8,685 nucleotides of DNA from Actinomycetota bacterium (GCA_003168295.1 PMST01000549.1:1-8685), one strand, 5' to 3'; numbered from the stretch's first letter, positions 1 through 7,163 are shown. The notes: generated by a model from the sequence alone, not told the origin. Numbers and translations are program-made.

Positions 1-752
1 CCGGCTTCATCGACCACGTGGTGAACAAGAAGGCCACGATCATCCGGGCGTACCTGCCGCCGGACACGAACACGCTGCTCTCGGTGGCGGACCACTGCCT
101 GCGCTCGCGGCACTACGTCAACGTCATCGTGGCCGGCAAGCAGCCCCAGTGGAACTGGCTGACCATGGACGAGGCCATCATCCACTGCACCCGCGGCGCC
201 GGGATCTGGGAATGGGCCTCGAACGACGCGCCGGACGCACCGGACGTGGTGATGGCGTGCTGCGGCGACATTCCCACCCTGGAGACGATGGCCGCGGTCT
301 CGCTGCTGCGCGAGCACCTGCCGGAGCTGAAGGTGCGGGTGGTCAACGTGGTCGACCTGATGCGGCTGCAGCCCGAGACCGAGCATCCGCACGGCATGTC
401 CGACCCGGAATTCGACGCGCTGTTCCCCGTCGACCGGCCGGTGATCTTCGCCTACCACGGCTACCCGTGGCTGATCCACCGGCTGACCTACCGGCGGCAC
501 GGGCATCACAACCTGCACGTCCGCGGCTACAAGGAGGAAGGGACCACCACCACCCCGTTCGACATGGTGATGCTGAACGACCTGGACCGCTTCCACCTGG
601 TCATGGACGTGATCGACCGGGTCCCCGGGCTGGCGGCCTCGGCCGGGCACGTCCGGCAGCTGATGGCGGACAAGCGGCTCAGCTGCCGCGCCTACACCCG
701 CGAGCACGGCGAGGACGCCCCCGAGATCGAGGAATGGAAGTGGCCGTACTGA
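1..752 (+). CDS. xfp: Phosphoketolase (xylulose-5-P/fructose-6-P), C-terminal part
   Basis: This is the last ~250 residues of a thiamine-diphosphate phosphoketolase, cut by the left edge; the frame is open from base 3, reading [10 protein letters not shown] before the first internal ATG/GTG. The family (about 800 residues) splits xylulose-5-P, and often fructose-6-P, with phosphate into acetyl-phosphate plus glyceraldehyde-3-P or erythrose-4-P in the cytosol. Family signatures seen are the GKQPQWNW stretch, [30 protein letters not shown], the [16 protein letters not shown] block, [17 protein letters not shown] and [18 protein letters not shown]; the protein ends in EEWKWPY. These belong to the C-terminal transketolase-like region; the ThDP-binding N-terminal half lies outside the window, so catalytic competence cannot be judged. 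It overlaps the acetate kinase gene, which consumes its acetyl-phosphate product. Sugar-phosphate preference cannot be told from this part. Confidence 0.96.
   Translation, partial: GFIDHVVNKKATIIRAYLPPDTNTLLSVADHCLRSRHYVNVIVAGKQPQWNWLTMDEAIIHCTRGAGIWEWASNDAPDAPDVVMACCGDIPTLETMAAVSLLREHLPELKVRVVNVVDLMRLQPETEHPHGMSDPEFDALFPVDRPVIFAYHGYPWLIHRLTYRRHGHHNLHVRGYKEEGTTTTPFDMVMLNDLDRFHLVMDVIDRVPGLAASAGHVRQLMADKRLSCRAYTREHGEDAPEIEEWKWPY
729..732 (+). promoter_or_regulatory. Ribosome-binding site of ackA inside the end of xfp
   Basis: GAGG lies 7 bases before GTG 740 but only 1 base before ATG 734, so spacing favours the GTG as the ackA start. It lies within the last codons of xfp, which suggests translational coupling. 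A CTG at 749 preceded by GGAAG is a less likely third option. Confidence 0.5.
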
Positions 753-1828
753 CTCACATCCTGGTCGTCAACGCCGGGTCGAGCAGCCTCAAGCTGCGCG
801 TCCTGGACGACGCCGACGAGGTCACCGGCTCCGCCGACCTACCCCCGGAAGAGGACAAGGCGGCCCTCGAGGCCACAATCGAGGGGTTCGGCGAGGTGCA
901 CGCGGTCGGTCACCGGATCGTGCATGGCGGCGACGAGTTCAGCGGCCCGGTGCTGATCGACCCGTCCGTCCGGCAGCGGATAGGGGAGCTCACCGACCTA
1001 GCTCCGCTGCACCAGCCCAAGTCGCTGGCCGCCCTGGACGCGGTGACCGAGGTGCTGCCCGGCGTGCCCGCCGTCGCCTGTTTCGACACCGCGTTCCACG
1101 CCACCATCCCGGCCGCCGCCGCCACCTTCGCGCTGCCCGCCGAGTGGCGCGAGCGCTGGTCGCTGCGCCGGTTCGGGTTCCACGGCCTGTCCCACGCCTA
1201 CGTATCACGCCGGGCCGCGACCCTGCTCGGCCCCGGCCTGCGGCTGGTCAGCTGCCACCTCGGCGCCGGGGCGTCGCTGGCGGCGGTCCGCGACGGGCGC
1301 AGCGCGGACACCACGATGGGCTTCACCCCGCTGGACGGCCTGGTCATGGCCACCCGCTCCGGTTCGGTCGACCCCGGGCTCGTGCTGTGGCTGCAAACGC
1401 ACGCCGGGATACCCGCGGACGAACTCGGCGACGCGCTGGAGAACCGCTCCGGCCTGGCCGGCCTGGCCGGGACCGCGGACCTGCGCGAGATCCTGACCCG
1501 GGCCGCCGCCGGCGAGGCCCGAGCCGAACTGGCCCGGGATGTCTACCTGCACCGGCTGGCCGCCAGCGTGGCCGCGATGACCGCCGCCCTGGGCGGCCTG
1601 GACGCCCTCGTGTTCACCGGCGGCGTCGGAGAAAACTCGGCCGAGATCCGGTCCCGGGCCGCCCACCGGCTCGCCTTCCTCGGGGTTCAAATCGACAATG
1701 AGCGGAACGGCACTTCCCCCAGCGACCGGGACATCGCCCCGCCGGACGCCCAGGTCCGCGTCCTGGTGATCAGCGCCCGCGAAGACATCGAGATCGCCCG
1801 CCAGGTTCGCGAGGTCATCCCCCCGTAA
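740..1828 (+). CDS. ackA: Acetate kinase
   Basis: Acetate kinase of the ASKHA fold interconverts acetyl-phosphate + ADP and acetate + ATP in the cytosol. With GTG 740 as start the protein has 362 residues. Motifs: phosphate-binding [10 protein letters not shown] at 9-18, [11 protein letters not shown] with Arg59, FDTAFH with Asp116, FGFHGLSH with His148, CHLGAGASL at 172-180, TRSGSVDPG with Arg206, FTGGVGEN at 292-299, and a C-terminal AREDIEIAR with an acidic residue where the family has its metal-binding Glu. All usual active-site positions appear present. It is shorter than the common ~400 residues; much of the loss is before Arg59 (Arg91 in the Methanosarcina enzyme). ATG 734 is the alternative start, adding two residues. 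It overlaps xfp by 13 bases, so the pair is probably one operon completing a phosphoketolase shunt that yields ATP. Confidence 0.95.
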   Translation: MAVLTHILVVNAGSSSLKLRVLDDADEVTGSADLPPEEDKAALEATIEGFGEVHAVGHRIVHGGDEFSGPVLIDPSVRQRIGELTDLAPLHQPKSLAALDAVTEVLPGVPAVACFDTAFHATIPAAAATFALPAEWRERWSLRRFGFHGLSHAYVSRRAATLLGPGLRLVSCHLGAGASLAAVRDGRSADTTMGFTPLDGLVMATRSGSVDPGLVLWLQTHAGIPADELGDALENRSGLAGLAGTADLREILTRAAAGEARAELARDVYLHRLAASVAAMTAALGGLDALVFTGGVGENSAEIRSRAAHRLAFLGVQIDNERNGTSPSDRDIAPPDAQVRVLVISAREDIEIARQVREVIPP

Positions 1829-1854
1829 CCGCCCCGTGCGAAACTGGTCAGGCA

Positions 1855-1910
1855 GACTCCAGACTTCAGATAGCCGACTTCAGACAGCCGACTTCAGACT
1901 TCAGACAGCG
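1855..1910 (+). repeat. Heptanucleotide tandem repeat array
   Basis: Eight consecutive 7-base units all begin with GA: GACTCCA, GACTTCA, GATAGCC, GACTTCA, GACAGCC, GACTTCA, GACTTCA, GACAGCG. The array continues loosely into GACCGGA. Two unit types (GACTTCA and GACAGCC-like) largely alternate, giving a 14-base higher-order period. It fills much of the gap between ackA and the oxygenase gene. One frame through it gives a pseudo-peptide repeating RLQTAD, but that frame continues into the oxygenase gene out of phase, so I treat the array as non-coding. Confidence 0.85.
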
Positions 1911-1954
1911 GACCGGACCGGCCGCTTCGCCGCCGGCAGATCGGAGCCCAGGTC

Positions 1955-2920
1955 ATGCCTTCGTCAGTACCCGTCATCGACCTTGCGCCCTGGCTGCGCG
2001 GCGACGCGGCGGGCCGCGCCGCCGTCGCCGCCCAGGTCGACGCCGCGCTCCGCAGCGTGGGCTTCTTCCTGATCACCGGGCACGACGTGCCGGACGAGGT
2101 GCCAGCCCAGGTCCGGGCGCAGGCCCGGGCGTTCTTCGCGCTGCCGCCGCAGGCCAAGCAGGCCTACGCGGTCACCGTCGGCGGCCGGGGCTGGCTGCCG
2201 CCCGGTGTCGAGGCGAACGGCTACGCCGAGGGCACCGAGACGCCGCCGGACCTGAAGGAGTCGTTCGCGGTCGGCGCCGACACCCCGACCGGCGACCCCG
2301 AAGTCGACGGGTACTGGTTCCAGCCCAACGTCTATCCGGCCGAGATCCCGGCGCTGCAGCCCGCCGTCGTCGCCTACCTGGCCCGGATGCGGGCGCTCGC
2401 GGACGAGCTGCTGGTGATCTGCGCGGCCGCGCTCGGCCTGGAACCCCACTTCTTCACCCGCCACACCGGACACGCCACGCACACCATGAACGTCAACTGG
2501 TACCCGCCGATGGCGGTGGCCGGGGAGCCGGAACCAGGCCAGTTCCGGATCGGCCCGCACACGGACTTCGGCACGGTCACGATCCTGGACCGCGAACCGG
2601 GCCGCGGCGGCCTGCAGGTGTGGACCGAGCAGGACGGCTGGGAAGACGCGCCGTACGTACCGGGCGCGCTCACCATCAACACCGGCGACCTGCTCGCCCG
2701 GTGGAGCGGCGGCCGGTGGAAGTCCAACCGGCACCGCGTGCTGCCGCCTCAGGCCGAGGCGCCGGACGAGGACCTCGTCTCGCTCGTCTACTTCTACGAG
2801 GCCGACCACGACGCCGTGATCGAGTCCCTGCAGCCCCCGATCGGCCTGCCGAACGACCATGCCCCCGTCATCTCGGCCCAGTTCCTCAAGGAACGCCTGG
2901 ACGCGATCACGGTTGGGTAG
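1955..2920 (+). CDS. 2-oxoglutarate/Fe(II)-type oxygenase, isopenicillin N synthase family
   Basis: A 321-residue soluble enzyme with the non-haem-dioxygenase N-terminal domain (VPVIDLAPWLRG at 5-16, SVGFFLITGHDVP at 34-46) and a C-terminal double-stranded beta-helix domain. The iron triad is visible: His202 and Asp204 in GPHTDFG, and His260 in SNRHRVLPP. MNVNWYPP at 178-185 matches the N-x-Y-P co-substrate motif of the family. The family RxS motif that usually holds 2-oxoglutarate reads L274-V-S276 within DLVSLVYFYEAD, so the Arg is missing. Family members hydroxylate, desaturate or cyclise small molecules; the substrate here is unknown. Start choice is supported by GGAG at 1943-1946, 8 bases upstream. 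No biosynthetic cluster is visible; the neighbours are central-metabolism genes on the same strand, separated by a 126-base gap from ackA. Confidence 0.9.
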   Translation: MPSSVPVIDLAPWLRGDAAGRAAVAAQVDAALRSVGFFLITGHDVPDEVPAQVRAQARAFFALPPQAKQAYAVTVGGRGWLPPGVEANGYAEGTETPPDLKESFAVGADTPTGDPEVDGYWFQPNVYPAEIPALQPAVVAYLARMRALADELLVICAAALGLEPHFFTRHTGHATHTMNVNWYPPMAVAGEPEPGQFRIGPHTDFGTVTILDREPGRGGLQVWTEQDGWEDAPYVPGALTINTGDLLARWSGGRWKSNRHRVLPPQAEAPDEDLVSLVYFYEADHDAVIESLQPPIGLPNDHAPVISAQFLKERLDAITVG

Positions 2921-2926
2921 TTACGG

Positions 2927-2936
2927 CGGTTAACCG
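2927..2936. promoter_or_regulatory. Perfect 10-base palindrome, possible operator
   Basis: CGGTTAACCG lies in the 64-base gap between the oxygenase and the FAD/Fe-S dehydrogenase, about 35 bases before the candidate -10 element. Its position would suit an activator or regulator of the dehydrogenase gene. Only the symmetry is seen; no regulator is identified. Confidence 0.3.
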
Positions 2937-2970
2937 TCCCGGTGCCGAGCAGGCCGCTCGTCGGGCTGGG

Positions 2971-2984
2971 TAGCATCCGAGATC
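2971..2984 (+). promoter_or_regulatory. Candidate -10 element of a leaderless promoter
   Basis: TAGCAT at 2971-2976 fits the TAnnnT -10 consensus and ends 8 bases before ATG 2985. That spacing places the transcription start at or next to the start codon. No good Shine-Dalgarno sequence precedes this ATG, which agrees with leaderless translation, common in actinobacteria. No clear -35 element is seen. Confidence 0.45.
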
Positions 2985-5891
2985 ATGACCACACAGCAGG
3001 CGGAACCCGCCGCGCCGCCCGGTGAGCTGGCCCGTGAGCTGGCCGCGGCGTTGCGCGCCGCCGGGCTGAACGGCGTGGATGACTCGGGCCGCCGCCGGGC
3101 CGAGTACTCCTCCGACGCGTCCAACTACCGGGTCGTGCCAACCGTGGTCGCCTTCCCCCGGCACGTGGACGAGGCAGCGGCCGCGCTGGCCGTGGCCCGG
3201 CAGCTCGGCGTGCCGGTCACCTGCCGGGGTGCCGGCACCTCCATCGCCGGCAACGCCGTCGGTACCGGCCTGGTGCTGGACTTCTCAAGGCACCTGAACC
3301 GGGTGCTCGCGGTCGATCCGCAGGCGCGGACCGCGGTCGTCGAGCCCGGCGCGATCCTGGACGACATCACCGCGGCCGCGGCGGGGCACGGGCTGCGGTT
3401 CGGCCCCGATCCTTCCACCCACGCGCGGGCCAGCATCGGCGGTTCGATCGGGAACAACGCCTGCGGCTCGCGCGCGCTGCGGTACGGCCGCACCGCCGAC
3501 AACGTGGTGAGCCTGGACGTGCTGACCGCCTCGGGGGAGCGGCTGGCGGCGCGGCGTTTCGGCCGTGACGGCCTGGCCGCCGCCGGGCCGGCCGGGATGG
3601 CGCTCGGCGCGCTGGTCGCGGACCGCCTGAGCATGATCCGCACCGAGTTCGGCCGGTTCACCCGGCAGGTGTCCGGCTACTCCCTGGAGCACCTCCTGCC
3701 GGAGAACGGCGCGGACCTGGCCAAGTTCCTGGTCGGCACCGAGGGCACGCTCGGCCTGGTGGCCGGCGCGACGGTGCGGCTGGTGGCATCGCCGAAGGCG
3801 GTGGCGCTGGCCGTGCTCGGCTATCCCGGCATGCCGGAGGCAGCGGACGCGGTGCCCGGCCTGCTGCCGCACGACCCGGTGGCGCTGGAGGGCATGGACG
3901 CGCGGCTGGTGGAGGTCTTCCGCGCCCGCCGCGGTGCGGCCGCCGTGCCCGGCCTGCCCCGGGGGCAGGCCTGGCTGTTCGCCGAGACGGCGGGGGAGAC
4001 CGAGGCGGAGGCGCGGGCGGCGGCCGAGCGGCTGATCGCCGACGGCGGCGCCCTCGACGCAGCCGTGGTCGCCGGCGGCCCGGCCCGGGCCCTGTGGCGG
4101 ATCCGCGAGGACGGCGCCGGCCTGGGCGGCCGTACCCCGGCGGACGCGCCGGCCTGGCCCGGCTGGGAAGACGCCGCCGTCCCGCCCCGCCACCTGGGCG
4201 CGTACCTGCGTGACTTCGGTGCGCTGATGGCCGAGCACGGCCTGGACGGGCTGCTCTACGGGCACTTCGGCGACGGCTGCGTGCATGTCCGCATCGACTT
4301 CCCGTTCTCGTCCGCGCCGGGCCGTTACCGGCCGTTCGTCGTCGCCGCCGCGCAGCTGGTGGGCAAGTACGGCGGCTCGATGTCCGGCGAGCACGGCGAC
4401 GGCCGGGCCCGCGGCGAGCTGCTGCCGTACATGTACTCACCCGAGGCCATCGACACCATGGCCGCGGTGAAGGCGGTGTTCGACCCGGGCAACCTGTTCA
4501 ATCCGGGCGTGCTGGTCGACCCGAGGCCGGTCGACGCTGACCTGCGGGTGCCCCAGGCCCGCCCGCTGCGCACCGGGCTCGGTTTCGCCTATCCCCACGA
4601 CGACGGTGACCTGTCGGTGGCGGTGCACCGTTGTACCGGTGTGGGCAAGTGCCGCGCTGACACCACCGCTAGCGGGGGAGTGATGTGCCCGTCCTTCCTG
4701 GCCACCAGGGACGAGAAGGATTCCACCCGCGGCCGCGCCCGGGTGCTGCAGGAGCTCGCGAACGGCACGCTGGTCAAGGGCTTCGGTTCGGCGGAGCTGG
4801 CCTCCTCGCTTGACCTGTGCCTGTCGTGCAAGGGCTGTTCGTCGGACTGCCCGGCCGGCGTGGACATGGCCACCTACAAGGCCGAGGTGCTGCACCAGCG
4901 GTACCGGCGCCGGCCGCGGCCCGCCGCCCACTACTCGCTGGGCTGGCTGCCCCGCTGGGCCGCTCTCGCCGCTCGCGCCCCCGGCCTGGCCAATGCGCTG
5001 CTGCGTAACGGGCCGCTGTCGGCGGTGGCCAAGCGGCTGGGCGGCATCGATACCAGGCGGCCGTTGCCGCCCTTCGCCGCTTCCGGATTCCGCGACTGGT
5101 TCGCCCATAGGCCCGCCGGGGCCGGGAACTCAGGAGCCCCGGAATCCCCGCGAGCCCCGGTCCTGCTGTGGGTGGACACCTTCACCGAGTACTTCGCGCC
5201 CGAGGTCGGCCAGGCCGCCGTGCAGGTGCTCGAGGCGGCCGGCTACGCGGTGCAGCTCACCGCCCAGCCTGTGTGCTGCGGGCTGACCTGGATCTCCACC
5301 GGCCAGCTGGACGGCGCCCGCCGCCAGTTGCGGCGCAGCGTGGCGGCCCTGGCCGCCGCGGTGCGGGCCGGCACCCCGATCGTGGGGCTGGAACCTTCCT
5401 GCACCGCCGTGCTACGCGGCGAGATCACCGAGCTGCTGCCCGGCGACCCGCGCGCGGCGCAGGTCCGCGCGGCCACCCGCACCCTGGCCGAGCTGCTGGC
5501 GGCCACACCCGGCTGGGCGCCGCCCGACCTGGACGGCATGCCCGCGGTGGCCCAGCCGCACTGCCATCAGCACGCCGTCATGGGCTGGCGCCAGGACGCC
5601 GAGCTGCTGGCCCGGGCCGGCGCGAAGGTCGACGCGGTCGGCGGCTGCTGCGGGCTGGCCGGCAACTTCGGGGTCGAGCGCGGCCATTACGACGTCTCGG
5701 TGGCCGTGGCGCAGACCGCCCTGCTGCCCGCCGTACGCCAGGCCCCGCCGGGCGCTGTGGTGCTGGCCGACGGCTTCTCCTGCCGCACCCAGCTCGACCA
5801 GCTCGCTAACGTCACCGGCATCCACCTGGCCCAGCTCCTGGCCAGCCACCTCCCGCAGGCCGCACCATCCCGGATCGATAGACAGATTTGA
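2985..5891 (+). CDS. Fused FAD-binding and Fe-S/CCG-domain dehydrogenase (D-lactate or other D-2-hydroxyacid)
   Basis: A 968-residue fusion of a GlcD-like flavoprotein and a GlpC-like iron-sulfur protein. The FAD-binding type-4 (PCMH) domain spans about 45-270, with CRGAGTSIAGN at 80-90, PDPSTHARASIGGSIGNNACG at 141-161 and VGTEGTLGLV at 250-259. The FAD-oxidase C domain follows, with YGHFGDGCVHVRIDFP at 425-440, SGEHGDG at 467-473 and FDPGNLFNPG at 499-508. Fe-S cysteines are 550, 556, 568, 612, 615, 618 and 622 (the last four in CLSCKGCSSDCP). Two CCG-type redox modules carry Cys764-765, Cys806, Cys860, Cys888-889 and Cys933. The architecture matches bacterial D-lactate dehydrogenases and E. 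coli YdiJ-like D-2-hydroxyacid dehydrogenases, which pass electrons to quinone or another acceptor. No membrane segment is evident, so it would be cytosolic or peripheral. Substrate is not decided by sequence. It looks complete and may have its own promoter. Confidence 0.92.
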   Translation: MTTQQAEPAAPPGELARELAAALRAAGLNGVDDSGRRRAEYSSDASNYRVVPTVVAFPRHVDEAAAALAVARQLGVPVTCRGAGTSIAGNAVGTGLVLDFSRHLNRVLAVDPQARTAVVEPGAILDDITAAAAGHGLRFGPDPSTHARASIGGSIGNNACGSRALRYGRTADNVVSLDVLTASGERLAARRFGRDGLAAAGPAGMALGALVADRLSMIRTEFGRFTRQVSGYSLEHLLPENGADLAKFLVGTEGTLGLVAGATVRLVASPKAVALAVLGYPGMPEAADAVPGLLPHDPVALEGMDARLVEVFRARRGAAAVPGLPRGQAWLFAETAGETEAEARAAAERLIADGGALDAAVVAGGPARALWRIREDGAGLGGRTPADAPAWPGWEDAAVPPRHLGAYLRDFGALMAEHGLDGLLYGHFGDGCVHVRIDFPFSSAPGRYRPFVVAAAQLVGKYGGSMSGEHGDGRARGELLPYMYSPEAIDTMAAVKAVFDPGNLFNPGVLVDPRPVDADLRVPQARPLRTGLGFAYPHDDGDLSVAVHRCTGVGKCRADTTASGGVMCPSFLATRDEKDSTRGRARVLQELANGTLVKGFGSAELASSLDLCLSCKGCSSDCPAGVDMATYKAEVLHQRYRRRPRPAAHYSLGWLPRWAALAARAPGLANALLRNGPLSAVAKRLGGIDTRRPLPPFAASGFRDWFAHRPAGAGNSGAPESPRAPVLLWVDTFTEYFAPEVGQAAVQVLEAAGYAVQLTAQPVCCGLTWISTGQLDGARRQLRRSVAALAAAVRAGTPIVGLEPSCTAVLRGEITELLPGDPRAAQVRAATRTLAELLAATPGWAPPDLDGMPAVAQPHCHQHAVMGWRQDAELLARAGAKVDAVGGCCGLAGNFGVERGHYDVSVAVAQTALLPAVRQAPPGAVVLADGFSCRTQLDQLANVTGIHLAQLLASHLPQAAPSRIDRQI

Positions 5892-5895
5892 CCTC

Positions 5896-5906
5896 GCCCC
5901 TGGGGC
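5896..5906. promoter_or_regulatory. Short dyad before the MerR-phosphatase gene
   Basis: GCCCC-T-GGGGC is a perfect 5-base inverted repeat around one base, 4 bases after the dehydrogenase stop. It could be an operator (MerR proteins bind dyads and often control themselves) or a chance G/C palindrome. There is no T-tract, so it is not a convincing intrinsic terminator. Confidence 0.2.
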
Positions 5907-5945
5907 ATGCCTGAGGCTGATCTCACCGGGCCCACCCGCCCGGAC

Positions 5946-5953
5946 GAGGAGGG
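5946..5953 (+). promoter_or_regulatory. Strong ribosome-binding site deciding the MerR-phosphatase start
   Basis: GAGGAGGG contains a full AGGAGG 5 bases before GTG 5958. The longer reading from ATG 5907 has no comparable site and adds 17 residues of no recognisable domain, so the GTG is preferred. Confidence 0.75.
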
Positions 5954-5957
5954 CACA

Positions 5958-7073
5958 GTGGAAGCCGACGACCGCACAGCACTGATGACCAGTGGTGCGT
6001 TCGCCAGTGCTTCCGGGCTCTCCCGCAAGGCGCTGCGCCTGTACGACGAGCTCGGCCTGCTGCGCCCGGCACTGGTCGATCCGGTGTCGCAGTACCGCCG
6101 GTACCACCCGGCCCAGCTCGAGCAGGCCCGGCTGGTAGCGTGGCTGCGCCGTCTGGGTATGCCGCTGGCCCGGATCCGCGCGGTGAGCACGCTGCCGCGG
6201 GTCCAGGCCGCGGCCGAGCTGGCGGCGTACTGGGACCGGGTCGAGACCGAGACCGCGGCCCGGCGCGAGCTTGCCACGTTCCTCATCGGCTATCTGTCTG
6301 GAAGGGACACTGCCATGCGCGATCCTCAGGGGGCGCTCGCCGTCCGGTGCGGGATGCAGTCCGATATTGGCCTGCATCGCCAGGACAACGAGGACTCCGC
6401 GTACGCCGGGGCCCGGCTGCTCGCGGTCGCGGACGGGATGGGCGGCCACGCCGGCGGCGAGGTGGCCAGCGCGGCCGTGATCGAGGCGCTGCGCCCGCTG
6501 GACACCGAGGTGCCGGCCGGCGAACTGCTCAGCGCGCTTGATCACGCGGTCCGCCGGGCCAGCAGCGTTCTACGCGACATCGTCCTTCAGGACCCGTCAC
6601 TCCTCGGCATGGGTACAACGCTGACGGCCCTGCTGTGGTCCGGTTCGCAGCTGGGACTCGTCCACATCGGCGACTCCCGGGCCTACCTGGTCCGCGACGG
6701 TGAGGTGTTCCAGATCACCCATGACCACACCCTGGTTCAGTCGCTGCTGGACGAGGGTAAGATCACGGCCGGCGAAGCCGCCTCGCACCCGCAGCGATCG
6801 CTGCTGCTGCAAGCGCTGGGCGGTGCCCACTTCGAACCCGACCTCCAGCTGCACGAGGCCCGCCTCGGAGATCGCTACCTGCTCTGCTCCGACGGCCTGC
6901 ACCAGGTCGCCGACGCCGAGTCCATGGCCCAGGTGCTGCTCACCGTCGCCGACCCGGACCAGGCCGCCAAAGACCTCATCGCCCTAGCCATCGACGGCGG
7001 CGGCCCAGACAACATCACCTGCATCGTCGCCGACGTGATAACCCCAGAAGCCCCGGCACCAGATCCCGCCTAG
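5958..7073 (+). CDS. MerR-type HTH fused to PP2C (PPM) Ser/Thr protein phosphatase
   Basis: From GTG 5958 the product has 371 residues. Residues ~10-80 are a MerR winged HTH: SGLSRKALRLYDELGLLRP, the YRRYHP wing and LVAWLRRLGMPLARI. Residues ~80-115 form an Ala/Glu-rich helix suited to dimerisation. From ~128 to 360 is a bacterial Stp/PstP-like PP2C domain: RQDNED at 141-146, VADGMGGHAGGEVAS at 157-171, GMGTTLTALL at 217-226, HIGDSRAYL at 236-244, LLCSDGLH at 308-315 and GGPDNITCIV at 348-357. Candidate metal ligands Asp159, Asp312 and Asp351 are present, so the phosphatase looks active. No transmembrane anchor is present, unlike PstP. In ordinary MerR proteins the C-terminus senses a ligand or metal; here a phosphatase occupies that place, so the protein may couple dephosphorylation with promoter control (inference). 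No partner kinase is in the window. The gene lies 66 bases after the dehydrogenase, and a shorter product may start at ATG 6315. Confidence 0.93.
   Translation: MEADDRTALMTSGAFASASGLSRKALRLYDELGLLRPALVDPVSQYRRYHPAQLEQARLVAWLRRLGMPLARIRAVSTLPRVQAAAELAAYWDRVETETAARRELATFLIGYLSGRDTAMRDPQGALAVRCGMQSDIGLHRQDNEDSAYAGARLLAVADGMGGHAGGEVASAAVIEALRPLDTEVPAGELLSALDHAVRRASSVLRDIVLQDPSLLGMGTTLTALLWSGSQLGLVHIGDSRAYLVRDGEVFQITHDHTLVQSLLDEGKITAGEAASHPQRSLLLQALGGAHFEPDLQLHEARLGDRYLLCSDGLHQVADAESMAQVLLTVADPDQAAKDLIALAIDGGGPDNITCIVADVITPEAPAPDPA
6300..6317 (+). promoter_or_regulatory. Possible internal ribosome-binding site and ATG for a free phosphatase
   Basis: GGAAGGG at 6300-6306 is followed 8 bases later by ATG 6315-6317, in frame with the fusion. 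Starting here gives a 252-residue protein that begins just before the PP2C domain and omits the whole MerR part and helix. It may be a working second start or a relic of a stand-alone phosphatase gene that became fused. Confidence 0.4.
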
Positions 7074-7081
7074 CCGCCCAG

Positions 7082-7160
7082 CCTCCCGGCGCGCCTACCT
7101 CCCGGCGCGCCTACCTCCCGGCGCGCCTAGCCACCCGACGCGCCTCGCCACCCAGCGTGT
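7082..7160. repeat. 16-base tandem repeat built on GGCGCGCC, between convergent genes
   Basis: Three perfect copies of CCTCCCGGCGCGCCTA lie at 7082-7097, 7098-7113 and 7114-7129. Two degenerate copies follow, starting at 7131 (CCACCCGACGCGCCT) and 7148 (CCACCCAGCGTGTAC). Each perfect copy contains the self-complementary octamer GGCGCGCC, so neighbouring copies can pair into an 8-bp all-G/C stem with an 8-base loop on either strand. It fills the gap between the stop codons of the MerR-phosphatase (plus) and the small membrane protein (minus). It could therefore stop transcription in both directions, though there is no U-tract. Confidence 0.85.
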
Positions 7161-7163
7161 ACC

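Noticed and set aside
149..733. Long upstream extension of the ackA frame
   Set aside because: It is Arg/Pro/Gly-rich read-through inside xfp; acetate kinases begin a few residues before the NAGSSSLK motif.
1836..2072. Plus-strand open frame of 78 codons repeating RLQTAD
   Set aside because: It is produced by the heptanucleotide repeat and then overlaps the well-supported oxygenase gene in another frame.
3285..4394. Long minus-strand open frame of 369 codons opposite the dehydrogenase
   Set aside because: It is a high-GC antisense shadow with no motif; the plus-strand protein has clear FAD-domain motifs throughout.
5896..5906. GCCCC-T-GGGGC as an intrinsic terminator of the dehydrogenase gene
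   Set aside because: The stem is only 5 bp around a single base, too tight for an RNA hairpin loop, and no T-run follows; kept only as a weak operator candidate.
5907..5957. Longer start (ATG 5907) for the MerR-phosphatase
   Set aside because: No good ribosome-binding site, and the strong AGGAGG at 5947-5952 sits 5 bases before GTG 5958; the extra 17 residues add no domain.
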